Assembly (NCBI GenBank): GCA_003453515.1
Contig: DMLD01000039.1
Coordinates: 1-10,158, forward strand
Length of the DNA: 10,158 nt
Direction of reading: 5' to 3'
From: Lachnospiraceae bacterium
GTDB taxonomy: Bacteria > Bacillota > Clostridia > Lachnospirales > Lachnospiraceae
Shown: positions 1-7,650 of the stretch, piece after piece
Layout: each line of letters opens with the position of its first letter
How positions within the stretch are numbered: the stretch's first letter is position 1
The notes under the pieces: generated by a model
Told to the model about the DNA's origin: nothing
The model's input: the letters and a program-made list of their open reading frames with translations, nothing else
The model's database searches: none
Program-made: the position numbers and the translations under genes

Positions 1-527
1 CCCTCGTTGATGAGGGGCTGGATATCCGTCTTGGCAAACACTCCGCATCTGGCTGCGATCGGATATATTGCCTGATATGTTTTCGCATATTCATTGAGAC
101 CCGCGGCATCGGTCTTAAGGAGTGACGCCATCTGATCGATAAAGGAGCCGGTACCGCCCGCGCAGATACCGTTCATCCTCTGCTCGATACCATCGGAGAA
201 GTAGATGATCTTGGCGTCCTCGCCTCCGAGCTCTATGGCTACATCGGTTTTCGGAGCGCGTGACTTAAGTGCCGTTGCCACCGAGAAGACCTCCTGGACA
301 AAGGGGATGTCCAAGTGTGAAGCGATGGAGAGACCGCCCGATCCCGTGATCATGGGATCGATCTCGATGTCTCCGAATTTGTCAAAGGCTTTCTCGATGA
401 TATCCCTCAGGGTCTCCCTGATATTGGCAAAATGTCTTTCATATGCAGAAAAAATGATGTTTTCATCATCGTCAAGTATCACGATCTTTACCGTAGTCGA
501 GCCGATATCTATACCTAATCTTGGCAT
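1..527 (-). CDS. BadF/BadG/BcrA/BcrD-family ATPase (2-hydroxyacyl-CoA dehydratase activase), N-terminal part
   Basis: The ATG is at 527-525, preceded by AGGAGG (complement of 538-543) at a 10-base spacing. The gene runs off the left edge after 175 residues. The protein shows the ASKHA-fold ATPase motifs: GIDIGSTTVK at residues 5-14 (phosphate 1) and IELGGEDAK at 98-106 (phosphate 2). Cys122 in GICAGGTGSF and Cys161 in ARCGVFAKTD match the two cysteines that hold the bridging [4Fe-4S] cluster of the HgdC-type homodimer. Such activases use ATP to inject one electron into a 2-hydroxyacyl-CoA dehydratase or benzoyl-CoA reductase; they act in the cytoplasm and are oxygen-sensitive. The CGVFAKTDIQPLINE ending resembles, from memory, the very long activase-dehydratase fusion proteins (over 1000 residues) of Clostridia more than the stand-alone HgdC of about 260 residues. 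That part is inference, since the rest lies outside the window. The gene is divergent from corA and has its own promoter. Confidence 0.9.
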   Translation of the reverse strand, partial: MPRLGIDIGSTTVKIVILDDDENIIFSAYERHFANIRETLRDIIEKAFDKFGDIEIDPMITGSGGLSIASHLDIPFVQEVFSVATALKSRAPKTDVAIELGGEDAKIIYFSDGIEQRMNGICAGGTGSFIDQMASLLKTDAAGLNEYAKTYQAIYPIAARCGVFAKTDIQPLINE

Positions 528-601
528 AATATACTAACCTCCTGTACAGTTTGGTGAAATATTTCCTGTAAAACTTTTTCTTATTAAAATGTAACCACTA
601 G

Positions 602-630
602 ATTATAGACTATTTTGTGTAAAAAAGCAA
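602..630 (-). promoter_or_regulatory. Sigma-A-type promoter for the activase gene
   Basis: Read on the minus strand, the -35 box is TTGCTT (complement of 625-630) and the -10 box is TATAAT (complement of 602-607), with exactly 17 bases between. Transcription would start near 595 and give a leader of roughly 68 bases before the ATG at 527. The spacer contains a T-run. This is the only good promoter seen upstream of the activase. Confidence 0.75.
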
Positions 631-653
631 GCCCTATTTTTGAGGCGTCACGA

Positions 654-682
654 TTGACAAAAGCTTTGCAAACGGATATAAT
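654..682 (+). promoter_or_regulatory. Consensus sigma-A promoter for the corA-led operon
   Basis: The -35 box TTGACA is at 654-659 and the -10 box TATAAT at 677-682, with a 17-base spacer, so both hexamers match the sigma-70/sigma-A consensus exactly. Transcription would start near 689, leaving a short leader of about 30 bases before the corA start at 720, too short for a typical Mg2+ riboswitch. Its -35 box lies 23 bases from the -35 box of the leftward promoter. As no other convincing promoter or terminator was found downstream, it may drive the whole plus-strand gene set. Confidence 0.85.
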
Positions 683-705
683 ATTATTATCTATGACTTT
701 TTGTT

Positions 706-711
706 GGGAGG
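706..711 (+). promoter_or_regulatory. Ribosome binding site that sets the corA start
   Basis: GGGAGG lies 8 bases before the ATG at 720. An ATG at 714 is only 2 bases away from it, and the far-upstream in-frame ATG at 615 lies upstream of the promoter, so 720 is the sensible start. Confidence 0.8.
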
Positions 712-719
712 TGATGGTC

Positions 720-1649
720 ATGATCAATATTTACAGATCAAATGAGGATCAGGAGCTTTTTGAGATAGACAAACCGGAAGATGGCTGTTGGATCCAGGTG
801 ACCAAGCCTACGGGAGAAGAGCTCGAGTACATAAGCGAGCTGACCGATATAGACGCCGACGATCTGAAGGCTCCCCTCGATATAGAGGAGAGATCGCGTC
901 TGGAATTCGAGAACAACTATACAATTGTACTCGTGGATATCCCGCTGCACGATGAGGAGGATCACTACGAGACCATACCGCTCGGTATTTATCTGACAAA
1001 GGATACGATAGTTACCGTTTGTCTGGAGAATTCGTCCATTCTCAGGGCGTTTTCGAACAGAAGGGTAAAGGAGTTTTACACGTTCAAGAAGACGAGATTT
1101 TTGTTCCAGATACTTTACAGAAATGCTTCCTCCTTCCTGCGTTATCTGCGTATCATAGACCGCAAGTCCGACCAGATCGAGGAGAAGCTTCAGCGCTCCC
1201 AGAAAAATTCCGAGCTGCTGGAACTGATGGGTCTGGAAAAATCACTTGTATACTTTACCACCTCACTGAGATCAAACGAGGTGGTGCTTGAAAAGCTCCT
1301 TAGATCCGAGAAGATCAAAAAGTATCCCGATGATGAGGATCTGCTGGAGGATGTCATCATAGAGAACAAGCAGGCGATCGAGATGGCAAATATATATAAC
1401 GGGATATTGAACGGTGTGATGGGGACCTTTGCATCGATCATATCAAACAATCAGAATGTGGTCATGAAGATACTCGCCACGATGACGATCGTGCTCTCGA
1501 TACCAACGATCATATCCGGGTTTTACGGTATGAACTTTGACGTGATACCGTTTTCGCACGAACCGATGGGCTTTGTGATAACCGTGATAGTCGCATTTTT
1601 GATATCGGGCGGAGTGGCATATATCCTTCATAAAAAGAATCTGTTTTAA
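720..1649 (+). CDS. corA: CorA-family magnesium transporter
   Basis: This is a 309-residue protein of the usual CorA length. The N-terminal two thirds form the soluble cytoplasmic domain, ending in a long helical region (about 120-245) rich in charged residues that would form the funnel stalk. Two transmembrane helices close the protein, at about 250-269 and 282-303. The first ends in YGMNF (residues 269-273), the signature GMN motif at the mouth of the CorA pore; a short loop and a basic tail (HKKNLF) follow. CorA proteins are homopentameric channels that let Mg2+, and in some members Co2+, Ni2+ or Zn2+, pass down the gradient. The start at 720 is set by the GGGAGG at 706-711 and the promoter at 654-682. 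It is the first gene of the apparent operon, and the next start lies 14 bases after its stop. Substrate choice among divalent cations cannot be read from the sequence. Confidence 0.93.
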   Translation: MINIYRSNEDQELFEIDKPEDGCWIQVTKPTGEELEYISELTDIDADDLKAPLDIEERSRLEFENNYTIVLVDIPLHDEEDHYETIPLGIYLTKDTIVTVCLENSSILRAFSNRRVKEFYTFKKTRFLFQILYRNASSFLRYLRIIDRKSDQIEEKLQRSQKNSELLELMGLEKSLVYFTTSLRSNEVVLEKLLRSEKIKKYPDDEDLLEDVIIENKQAIEMANIYNGILNGVMGTFASIISNNQNVVMKILATMTIVLSIPTIISGFYGMNFDVIPFSHEPMGFVITVIVAFLISGGVAYILHKKNLF

Positions 1650-1663
1650 GGAGTGGAGAGAAA

Positions 1664-2584
1664 GTGAATTTTATCGACAGACTTGAGAAAAGATTTCCGG
1701 GCTTCGGCGTGACTGGTCTTATGAAATACGTGACCATCATAAATATCGTGGGAGCGGCTATAGGCCTTCTCGAGATGGGCATTGGCAGAAGTATATATCT
1801 TGATTTTTTGAGCCTTGATTTTTATCAGATAACACACGGACAGGTGTGGAGACTTGTGACGTTTTTGATCTACCCGTCATATGAGCTGATAGGGACTGCG
1901 GGCAGCGTTGTTATAAATCTTTTGTGGTTTGCCCTTATGCTTTATATCAATTATTTCTTTGGAACTGCGCTGGAGAGAGCATGGGGGAAATTCAGGTTTT
2001 CTCTGTTTTACTTCGGAGGAGCATTTCTTGTAGTGCTTATCACGCTTGTCTTTTATATTATCAACATCTCTATGTATGGGTCGGAGAGCGCCGAGTATAT
2101 CGGATATATGATATCCGGCGGTGCCACACTGACATATCTCAACGAGACACTGTTTTTGGCGTACGCACTGACCTATGCGGAATCATTTGTCATGCTTTAT
2201 TTTGTCATACCCATAAAGGCAAAATGGATGGCGCTCATAACACTGATACTTATGGGATATCACACGATCAGATTCCTTGTAAACGGTACCTATTACGGAG
2301 TGGCGCTTATCGTCGGCGCGCTTGTTCATGTTTCACTGTTTTTGGTGTTCGGAAGAGGCAGATCGACCATGCGCGCTGACCGCAGGAGAAGGAAAAGAAA
2401 AGAGGAGTATATAAAGAGGACAAGACCGAAGGAGATGAATCCCGGAGGTGCCAGACACAGGTGCGCTATATGCGGCAGGAGCGAGGCGGATGATCCGAGG
2501 CTTGAATTCAGATTCTGCTCAAAGTGCAACGGCAACTACGAGTATTGTTCGGATCATCTGTACTCACACGAACACGTCAGATAA
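1664..2584 (+). CDS. Rhomboid-like membrane protein with C-terminal Cys/His zinc-finger-like domain
   Basis: This is a 306-residue protein with a GTG start, preceded by AAGGAG at 1648-1653 (10 bases away, overlapping the corA stop). It has several hydrophobic segments (about 22-40, 80-100, 111-135, 159-182, 186-204 and 210-230). The stretch GQVWRLVTFLIYP (59-71), followed by NYFFGTALERAWGKFRF (96-112), resembles the L1-loop WR motif and the TM2-TM3 region of rhomboid intramembrane proteases. The catalytic GxSG of TM4 is not clear: the nearest match is ISGG at 150-153, with Met where the first Gly should be. A His is present in the last helix (His222). After a basic stretch (235-255) comes a soluble tail with CAIC (267-270), CSKC (285-288), C295, H298, H302 and H304. 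This spacing is similar to binuclear treble-clef zinc fingers such as AN1. The protein may be a membrane pseudoprotease that binds clients, or a divergent active protease. Confidence 0.65.
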   Translation: MNFIDRLEKRFPGFGVTGLMKYVTIINIVGAAIGLLEMGIGRSIYLDFLSLDFYQITHGQVWRLVTFLIYPSYELIGTAGSVVINLLWFALMLYINYFFGTALERAWGKFRFSLFYFGGAFLVVLITLVFYIINISMYGSESAEYIGYMISGGATLTYLNETLFLAYALTYAESFVMLYFVIPIKAKWMALITLILMGYHTIRFLVNGTYYGVALIVGALVHVSLFLVFGRGRSTMRADRRRRKRKEEYIKRTRPKEMNPGGARHRCAICGRSEADDPRLEFRFCSKCNGNYEYCSDHLYSHEHVR

Positions 2585-2599
2585 GGAGGATGTCCAATA

Positions 2600-5500
2600 A
2601 TGGAGATCGACAGCAATCTTCAGATAATCATAGACTGTCTTGAGATAGGCGGCATAGGTCTGTTTATGATGATCGGCGCTTATCTGTGGAGGCTTCGCTA
2701 CGAGGTCGAGGGGTACCGCAGATATGCCGCGGACAATGAAAAGGGCTGTAAAAGGTATTTATATATTGCGCTCGTACTTGGAGTGGCACTTGTCGTAAAG
2801 CTGATACTTGCCGCGCATTACAAGGGCTACGAGACGGACATGAACTGCTTTTATTCATGGTCCGACATGATATATGAAAACGGCTTCGGGAATTTTTACA
2901 GCCTTGATGCCTTCACGGATTATCCGCCGGGATACATGGCGATACTCTGGGTCGTTGAGTTTATAAGCAGGATCTTTTCTATCGAAACTGCATCTGTCGC
3001 ATCAAGGGTCATGATAAAGCTGGTGCCCATACTCGCTGATCTGGGCGCGGGCTTTGTTATATGGCGCATGGCAAAGGAAAAATTTTCAGAGGGCTCAGCC
3101 TGCACGCTTGCCGGTGTGTATGTGATAAGCCCCATCGTTCTTATGGATTCTTCCGTTTGGGGACAGACGGATTCCGTGTTTACCCTGTGCGTGCTTCTCG
3201 TGGGGATGTTCTGCATGCAAAAAAAGAGGATCCCCGCTTACTTTGCATTTGTCATCGGAGCCTTTATAAAGCCGCAGACACTGATATTTGCGCCGATACT
3301 CATATGGACTATAGTAGAGCAGGTATTCATAGAGGATTTCGATATAAAGAAATTCGTCCGCGATCTGATAGGCGGGCTGTCGGCGATAGCGCTGTTCTTT
3401 GTCATGGCGCTGCCATTTGGTGTCGGGGCAGTGATGAAGCAGTATATCGAGACGCTCGGACAGTACGAGTACGGCTCCGTAAACGCATATAATATATGGG
3501 CGTTTCTTGGGAAGAACTGGGCTTCACAGGATGACATCATGTTCGGTCTGCCGCTGCGTGTGTGGGGAAGCGTCGGACTGCTGGCAGCGGTCATTCTCAG
3601 CGGAGTAATCTTTTTCATACTCAGAAAGAAAAATGATGAGTCGCGCTACTTTGCGAGCATGGCGGTAGTGATAGGGACGATGTTTTTGTTTTCCGTGCGC
3701 ATGCACGAGAGATATATGTTCCCGATAGTGGTACTGGTGCTCGCCGCATTTGTCATAAAGCCGGTCAGGGAGATGTATGCCGTATTCGCGGGCTTTGCAT
3801 TTTTGCAATTCATGAACGTGGGGCATGTTTATAAAAATGTTGTCGTCAACGGTGCCTCGTCAGCGCCGACCGGCGGCATTATAGGCGTGACGGCATTGCT
3901 CACCGTCGGTGTTTACGGCTATATGTGGTTCGCGTTTACGAGATCGTCGGAGATACTTCCGTTTTCCAACGAGATCAAATCAAAGGGCAGGAAGGCATCT
4001 ACGAGGTTTACAAGTGTAAAGAGCGAGGATGAGGAGCCTGTAAGAGAGCCAAGGCGCAGGTTTTCGATAAAGCCTACAAGGAAGCTGCCTAGGATGAACA
4101 GGACTGATTTTATCGTTTTATTTGCGATAATAGCGGTGTATGGGACCTTTGCCCTAATAAACCTTGGAAGCACCGATGCGCCTCAGACCGAGTGGAGGAG
4201 TGACGGGGCAACGGACACGGAGCTTGTCTTTGATCTGGGAGAGGACAAGCATATAGATATGGTCTATACATATCTCGGTCACAACGAGGGCAGGAGATTT
4301 ACCCTCGATCTGTCACAGGACGGCGTAAGCTATGAGACCGTCGGAGAGCTTAAGGCCGATGATGTCTTTCACTGGGACAGGGTCAAAAAGGAGGATGAGG
4401 ATCAGGAGTCGTACAATCTTGCCAAGGATTACAGATATCTAAAGCTCACCGTGCACGATCAGGACTGCTTTATCAGGGAGATCGTCATCACCGATGAGGA
4501 GAGAAATATATTCACTCCCGTAAACGCGGATGAGTATGAGCCGCTCTTTGACGAGCAGGATACATTTGAGTATCCGGTCACATGGAGAAGCGGTACATAT
4601 TTTGATGAGATATACCACGCAAGGACTGCCAATGAGATGATAAATTCCCAGTACAATTATGAGAATACGCATCCGCCGTTGGGCAAGTTCCTGATAGGCA
4701 TCGGTATCAGATTATTCGGTATGGATCCGTTTGGCTGGAGGATCATCGGAACGCTGTTCGGTATAGGTATGCTTCCGATACTGTATCTGTTTGCGAGGAG
4801 GCTGTTTGACGGCTCCACGCTCATAAGCGGCGCAGCAACGGGATTGTTTGCATTTGACTTCATGCATTTTTCCCAGACGAGGATAGCGACCATAGATGTG
4901 TACGGAACATTTTTCATCATAGCGATGTTCTTCTTTATGTATGTGTATTCCCAGATGAGCTTCTATGATACAAAGCTTGTAAAGACGTTTTTGCCGCTAT
5001 TGCTGGCGGCGGTCTCGATGGGGCTCGGCTGTGCGTCCAAGTGGACGGCGGTATACGCATCCGCGGGCATGGGAATATTTTTCTTTGCGGTGATGATCAG
5101 AAGATACCGGGAATACAGGATCGCAAAGGCGGATCCTGACGGCAGTACGGAGGGGATAGAGCATAAGCATATCACAGCTGTGTGGATGAGGTACACGCTG
5201 ATAACTCTGGGAGTGTGCGTGCTGCTCTTTATCGTGCTTGCGGGAGTCATTTATCTGCTAAGCTACATACCGTTCTCAAACGGCGACGAAAGCATGAGCC
5301 TGTGGGATCGCATGATCAAAAATCAGGTCGATATGTACAACTATCACGCCAATCTGGATGCGACACATCCCTACTCATCGGTATGGTACGAGTGGCCTAC
5401 GATGATAAGGCCTGTGTTCTACTATAGCGGGACCACTCTTGACGGACTTAAGGAGGGTATCTCGGCTATGGGCAATCCGCTGGTATGGTGGGTCGGCATT

Positions 5501-5851
5501 CCGGTATTTATATATATGATATACAGATGCATCAGGTATTCCGATGGAAAGGCGATGTTTTTGAGCTATGCTTATCTGGTACAGCTTGCTCCGTGGATAC
5601 TGGTATCGAGGTGTACGTTTGCATATCATTATTTCCCGAGTGTTCCCTTCGTGGTGCTCATGATAGCTTACACCATAAAGATACTTGATGACAGGAAGGA
5701 CAAGCACTGGAGAAAGTGGATATACGTTTATCTGGGCAGCGCATTTGTACTGTTTATACTGTTCTATCCGGTGTTAAGCGGTGTGAGTGTGGACGGAAAC
5801 TATATAAGAGACGGGTTGAAGTGGCTGCCCAGCTGGGCGCTGTATATTTGA
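2600..5851 (+). CDS. Double GT-C glycosyltransferase: N-terminal mannosyltransferase-like module plus PMT (GT39) module with inserted discoidin-like domain
   Basis: This is a 1083-residue polytopic membrane protein; AAGGAGGA stands 9 bases before the ATG. Module 1 (about 1-447) has an acidic first-loop motif YETD (77-80), DYPPGY (107-112), WGQTDS (187-192), KPQ (224-226) and MHERYMFP (368-375), as in PIG-M/ALG-like bacterial GT-C enzymes. A basic, probably cytosolic linker (about 448-500) and one helix (503-521) follow. Residues about 525-637 look like a beta-rich F5/8 type C (discoidin-like) domain, with DLSQDGVSYETVGEL and YRYLKLTV segments. Module 2 carries protein O-mannosyltransferase motifs: DEIYHA (669-674, the catalytic Asp-Glu pair), THPPLGK (690-696), FSQTRIATID (757-766), SKWTAVY (813-819) and HPYSSVWYEWP (923-933) in the C-terminal region. 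GT-C enzymes move a sugar from a polyprenyl-phosphate donor to an acceptor outside the membrane. Donor and acceptor here are unknown. The beta domain would sit in the first outer loop of module 2. Confidence 0.88.
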   Translation: MEIDSNLQIIIDCLEIGGIGLFMMIGAYLWRLRYEVEGYRRYAADNEKGCKRYLYIALVLGVALVVKLILAAHYKGYETDMNCFYSWSDMIYENGFGNFYSLDAFTDYPPGYMAILWVVEFISRIFSIETASVASRVMIKLVPILADLGAGFVIWRMAKEKFSEGSACTLAGVYVISPIVLMDSSVWGQTDSVFTLCVLLVGMFCMQKKRIPAYFAFVIGAFIKPQTLIFAPILIWTIVEQVFIEDFDIKKFVRDLIGGLSAIALFFVMALPFGVGAVMKQYIETLGQYEYGSVNAYNIWAFLGKNWASQDDIMFGLPLRVWGSVGLLAAVILSGVIFFILRKKNDESRYFASMAVVIGTMFLFSVRMHERYMFPIVVLVLAAFVIKPVREMYAVFAGFAFLQFMNVGHVYKNVVVNGASSAPTGGIIGVTALLTVGVYGYMWFAFTRSSEILPFSNEIKSKGRKASTRFTSVKSEDEEPVREPRRRFSIKPTRKLPRMNRTDFIVLFAIIAVYGTFALINLGSTDAPQTEWRSDGATDTELVFDLGEDKHIDMVYTYLGHNEGRRFTLDLSQDGVSYETVGELKADDVFHWDRVKKEDEDQESYNLAKDYRYLKLTVHDQDCFIREIVITDEERNIFTPVNADEYEPLFDEQDTFEYPVTWRSGTYFDEIYHARTANEMINSQYNYENTHPPLGKFLIGIGIRLFGMDPFGWRIIGTLFGIGMLPILYLFARRLFDGSTLISGAATGLFAFDFMHFSQTRIATIDVYGTFFIIAMFFFMYVYSQMSFYDTKLVKTFLPLLLAAVSMGLGCASKWTAVYASAGMGIFFFAVMIRRYREYRIAKADPDGSTEGIEHKHITAVWMRYTLITLGVCVLLFIVLAGVIYLLSYIPFSNGDESMSLWDRMIKNQVDMYNYHANLDATHPYSSVWYEWPTMIRPVFYYSGTTLDGLKEGISAMGNPLVWWVGIPVFIYMIYRCIRYSDGKAMFLSYAYLVQLAPWILVSRCTFAYHYFPSVPFVVLMIAYTIKILDDRKDKHWRKWIYVYLGSAFVLFILFYPVLSGVSVDGNYIRDGLKWLPSWALYI

Positions 5852-5864
5852 TAGGAGATAAATA

Positions 5865-7217
5865 ATGAAAAGTGATTCGTTTAGGACGCTCAGGGATTAT
5901 GCGTCGATCGATCTTGTATTTACTGTCGGAAATCTTTACTATATGTTAAACGACGAGCCCGAGGAGGGATATATCTGCTCTGCCGAGGTGCTCGGAACGG
6001 CTGAGAGAGGTTATTACGAGTGGCTGATAAAGCTTATAAGGGAGCTTATGGAGCTCGATGGCAAGGAATCCGATGAGCTCTCTAAATACGAGGAGATAGC
6101 GACAACGCTTAAGGAGATAAGGGTCGAGAATAAAAAGAGGATGGACTATCTGATCGGCTTTGAGGACAGGGAGGCGGTATACAATTATGTCCTTGACAGG
6201 CTCGATACCAGATATCAGTCCGAAGAAAAGCTAGACGACTTCCTTAAGTCCTATCCCGATGAAGAGTTTTTGAACAGGGTCATGTCGTATCTGACAGCCG
6301 ATGACAACAAGCATGTTGTGATGACGAAGTTTCAGGACATACTCTCGGAGATACCCCTGCAGGTGACGAGGCAGAAGTTGTATTCGCATATTGAAAAGAC
6401 GATGGGGCTTTACAGGGATTCCGATGAGACTTCACTTGACGAGCTGCTCTACATGATAAAAACAGAGGGGCTTGTAACGGTCTATGATACTTTTGCGGGA
6501 GAGTATCCGGGTCTCGAGGAGACGATGGAGATACTTGATAAGACCGATTACAGGGAGCTTTCAGAGGACGATTACAACAGCCTGAGAAGCAGGCTCATGC
6601 AGTTTGATGCCGAGTTTGAGGTCATCAAGAACTTTTTTACGGTACTTCAACAGGGGATAAACGATGCGCTCACGCTTTGTATACTGAGAAGATGGCTGAG
6701 CTCGTCGGACAGGTTGTTTGGCGTGAACGAGGGAAAGGCGCTTGACAGCTATATATCAGGTGAGATAAATAATGAGCTCATGGCGCCGCTCGAGGGAAGG
6801 CTTGAGGATCTCTCGGTCAAGGTCGACAGGATAATGTCGGGTATCAATGCGCCTGATATGAATGCCGAGGAGGAAGAGGAATACCTTGATATGGCTACCG
6901 TTGCCAGACTGCTTTCCAGCAGCCTTTACGCGGAGATAGATCCTCTTTTTGTAGAATCAAGGCAGGTGAGTGAGGAGATGCTCACCGAAAAGCTTAATGA
7001 CCTTATATCGGGGCTCGATCCGGTGCTCAAAAATGCCGCAAAGCCCGTAAGGCGTGCTATCATGTCTAGGATATTGAGGCATCTTGTCCCGCTTGTAAAT
7101 GACGGCGAGGGCTTGAGAGAATACATATCGACAAATCTGTTTAATTGCAGGGACAAGGCGGAGAGATGCGCAGTGATGGCGATCCTTCTGGAGATGATGG
7201 AGGATGCCGCCAAGTGA
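5865..7217 (+). CDS. Conserved-looking hypothetical protein, 450 residues, soluble and helical
   Basis: The ATG at 5865 follows AGGAGA (5853-5858) by 6 bases and lies 13 bases after the glycosyltransferase stop. I do not recognise a family. The protein has no signal peptide or transmembrane segment, is strongly acidic, and reads as alternating amphipathic helices with many Glu, Asp, Leu, Lys and Arg residues, as in alpha-solenoid or coiled-coil scaffold proteins. Visible landmarks are a Tyr-rich N-terminus (GNLYYM near 22-27), an acidic run of five Glu near residue 340 (NAEEEEEYLD), and a C-terminal helical block rich in Arg (KPVRRAIMSRILRHL). No catalytic motif, nucleotide-binding loop or metal cluster is apparent. 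The reading frame is intact and uses codons like its neighbours. Its position between a membrane glycosyltransferase and a small unknown protein suggests a cytoplasmic partner or adaptor, but this is only inference. Confidence 0.8.
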   Translation: MKSDSFRTLRDYASIDLVFTVGNLYYMLNDEPEEGYICSAEVLGTAERGYYEWLIKLIRELMELDGKESDELSKYEEIATTLKEIRVENKKRMDYLIGFEDREAVYNYVLDRLDTRYQSEEKLDDFLKSYPDEEFLNRVMSYLTADDNKHVVMTKFQDILSEIPLQVTRQKLYSHIEKTMGLYRDSDETSLDELLYMIKTEGLVTVYDTFAGEYPGLEETMEILDKTDYRELSEDDYNSLRSRLMQFDAEFEVIKNFFTVLQQGINDALTLCILRRWLSSSDRLFGVNEGKALDSYISGEINNELMAPLEGRLEDLSVKVDRIMSGINAPDMNAEEEEEYLDMATVARLLSSSLYAEIDPLFVESRQVSEEMLTEKLNDLISGLDPVLKNAAKPVRRAIMSRILRHLVPLVNDGEGLREYISTNLFNCRDKAERCAVMAILLEMMEDAAK

Positions 7218-7218
7218 T

Positions 7219-7224
7219 GGAGAT
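7219..7224 (+). promoter_or_regulatory. Ribosome binding site setting the start of the 139-residue gene
   Basis: GGAGAT lies 6 bases before the ATG at 7231. The earlier in-frame ATG at 7204 would lie inside the end of the 450-residue gene and has a weaker context. Confidence 0.6.
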
Positions 7225-7230
7225 ACGATA

Positions 7231-7650
7231 ATGCTTTATTGGTACAGGGATCTTATGATCAGTGAAAAATTTAATAAAAATCCCGAACACCATATAAAGA
7301 AGGTCGAGGAGTACTATCGCGCTGAACCGAAAAGCAGGATATTTGGCAGCAAAAAAAGGGTGTGGGAGCGTTTTGTCGGAAAGAAGATCCCGTGGAAGGA
7401 ATACTTTGTGATCATCAGGGCGACAAATCCCGACAATCTGTTTGAGGTGATGGGAACGCGCCAGTGGATATTCAGACACTATGAGAGGATGGATCTGTAT
7501 GTGATAGGTCTGTATTCATCTGCCGACGAGGCAGTAGGGGCGATAGAGGATATTCTTATGAAGGGGTATGAAGAAGACCCGGACTATATGCCGAGAAGCA
7601 TATACGGTGTGGATGATGATTACGGTTCATACGATGGAGGAGGCAGATGA
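7231..7650 (+). CDS. Small hypothetical protein, 139 residues
   Basis: The chosen start at 7231 is preceded by GGAGAT at 7219-7224; the alternative at 7204 would add nine residues and overlap the previous gene. I do not recognise the family. The protein begins MLYWYRDLMISEKF and is rich in aromatic and basic residues in its first 65 positions (KKVEEYY, GSKKRVWERFVGKKIPW). It continues with a likely alpha/beta segment (EYFVIIRATNPDNLFEVM, then LYVIGLYSSADEAVGAIEDIL) and ends in an acidic, Tyr- and Gly-rich tail (DDDYGSYDGGGR). No signal peptide or membrane segment is apparent. Its stop overlaps the start of the DUF2953 gene as ATGA (7647-7650), a usual sign of translational coupling, so the two are probably made in a fixed ratio. 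Function unknown. Confidence 0.8.
   Translation: MLYWYRDLMISEKFNKNPEHHIKKVEEYYRAEPKSRIFGSKKRVWERFVGKKIPWKEYFVIIRATNPDNLFEVMGTRQWIFRHYERMDLYVIGLYSSADEAVGAIEDILMKGYEEDPDYMPRSIYGVDDDYGSYDGGGR

Noticed and set aside
542..570. Small palindromes CTGTACAG (542-549) and GAAATATTTC (556-565), and a 5-bp TACAG/CTGTA stem (545-549 with 566-570), in the activase leader
   Set aside because: They are too short and AT-rich to call an operator or riboswitch. They are close to what chance gives in such a region.
615..719. In-frame upward extension of corA to an ATG at 615
   Set aside because: It would lie across the consensus promoter (654-682) and upstream of the transcription start, and the peptide has no CorA similarity. 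The GGGAGG at 706-711 points to 720.
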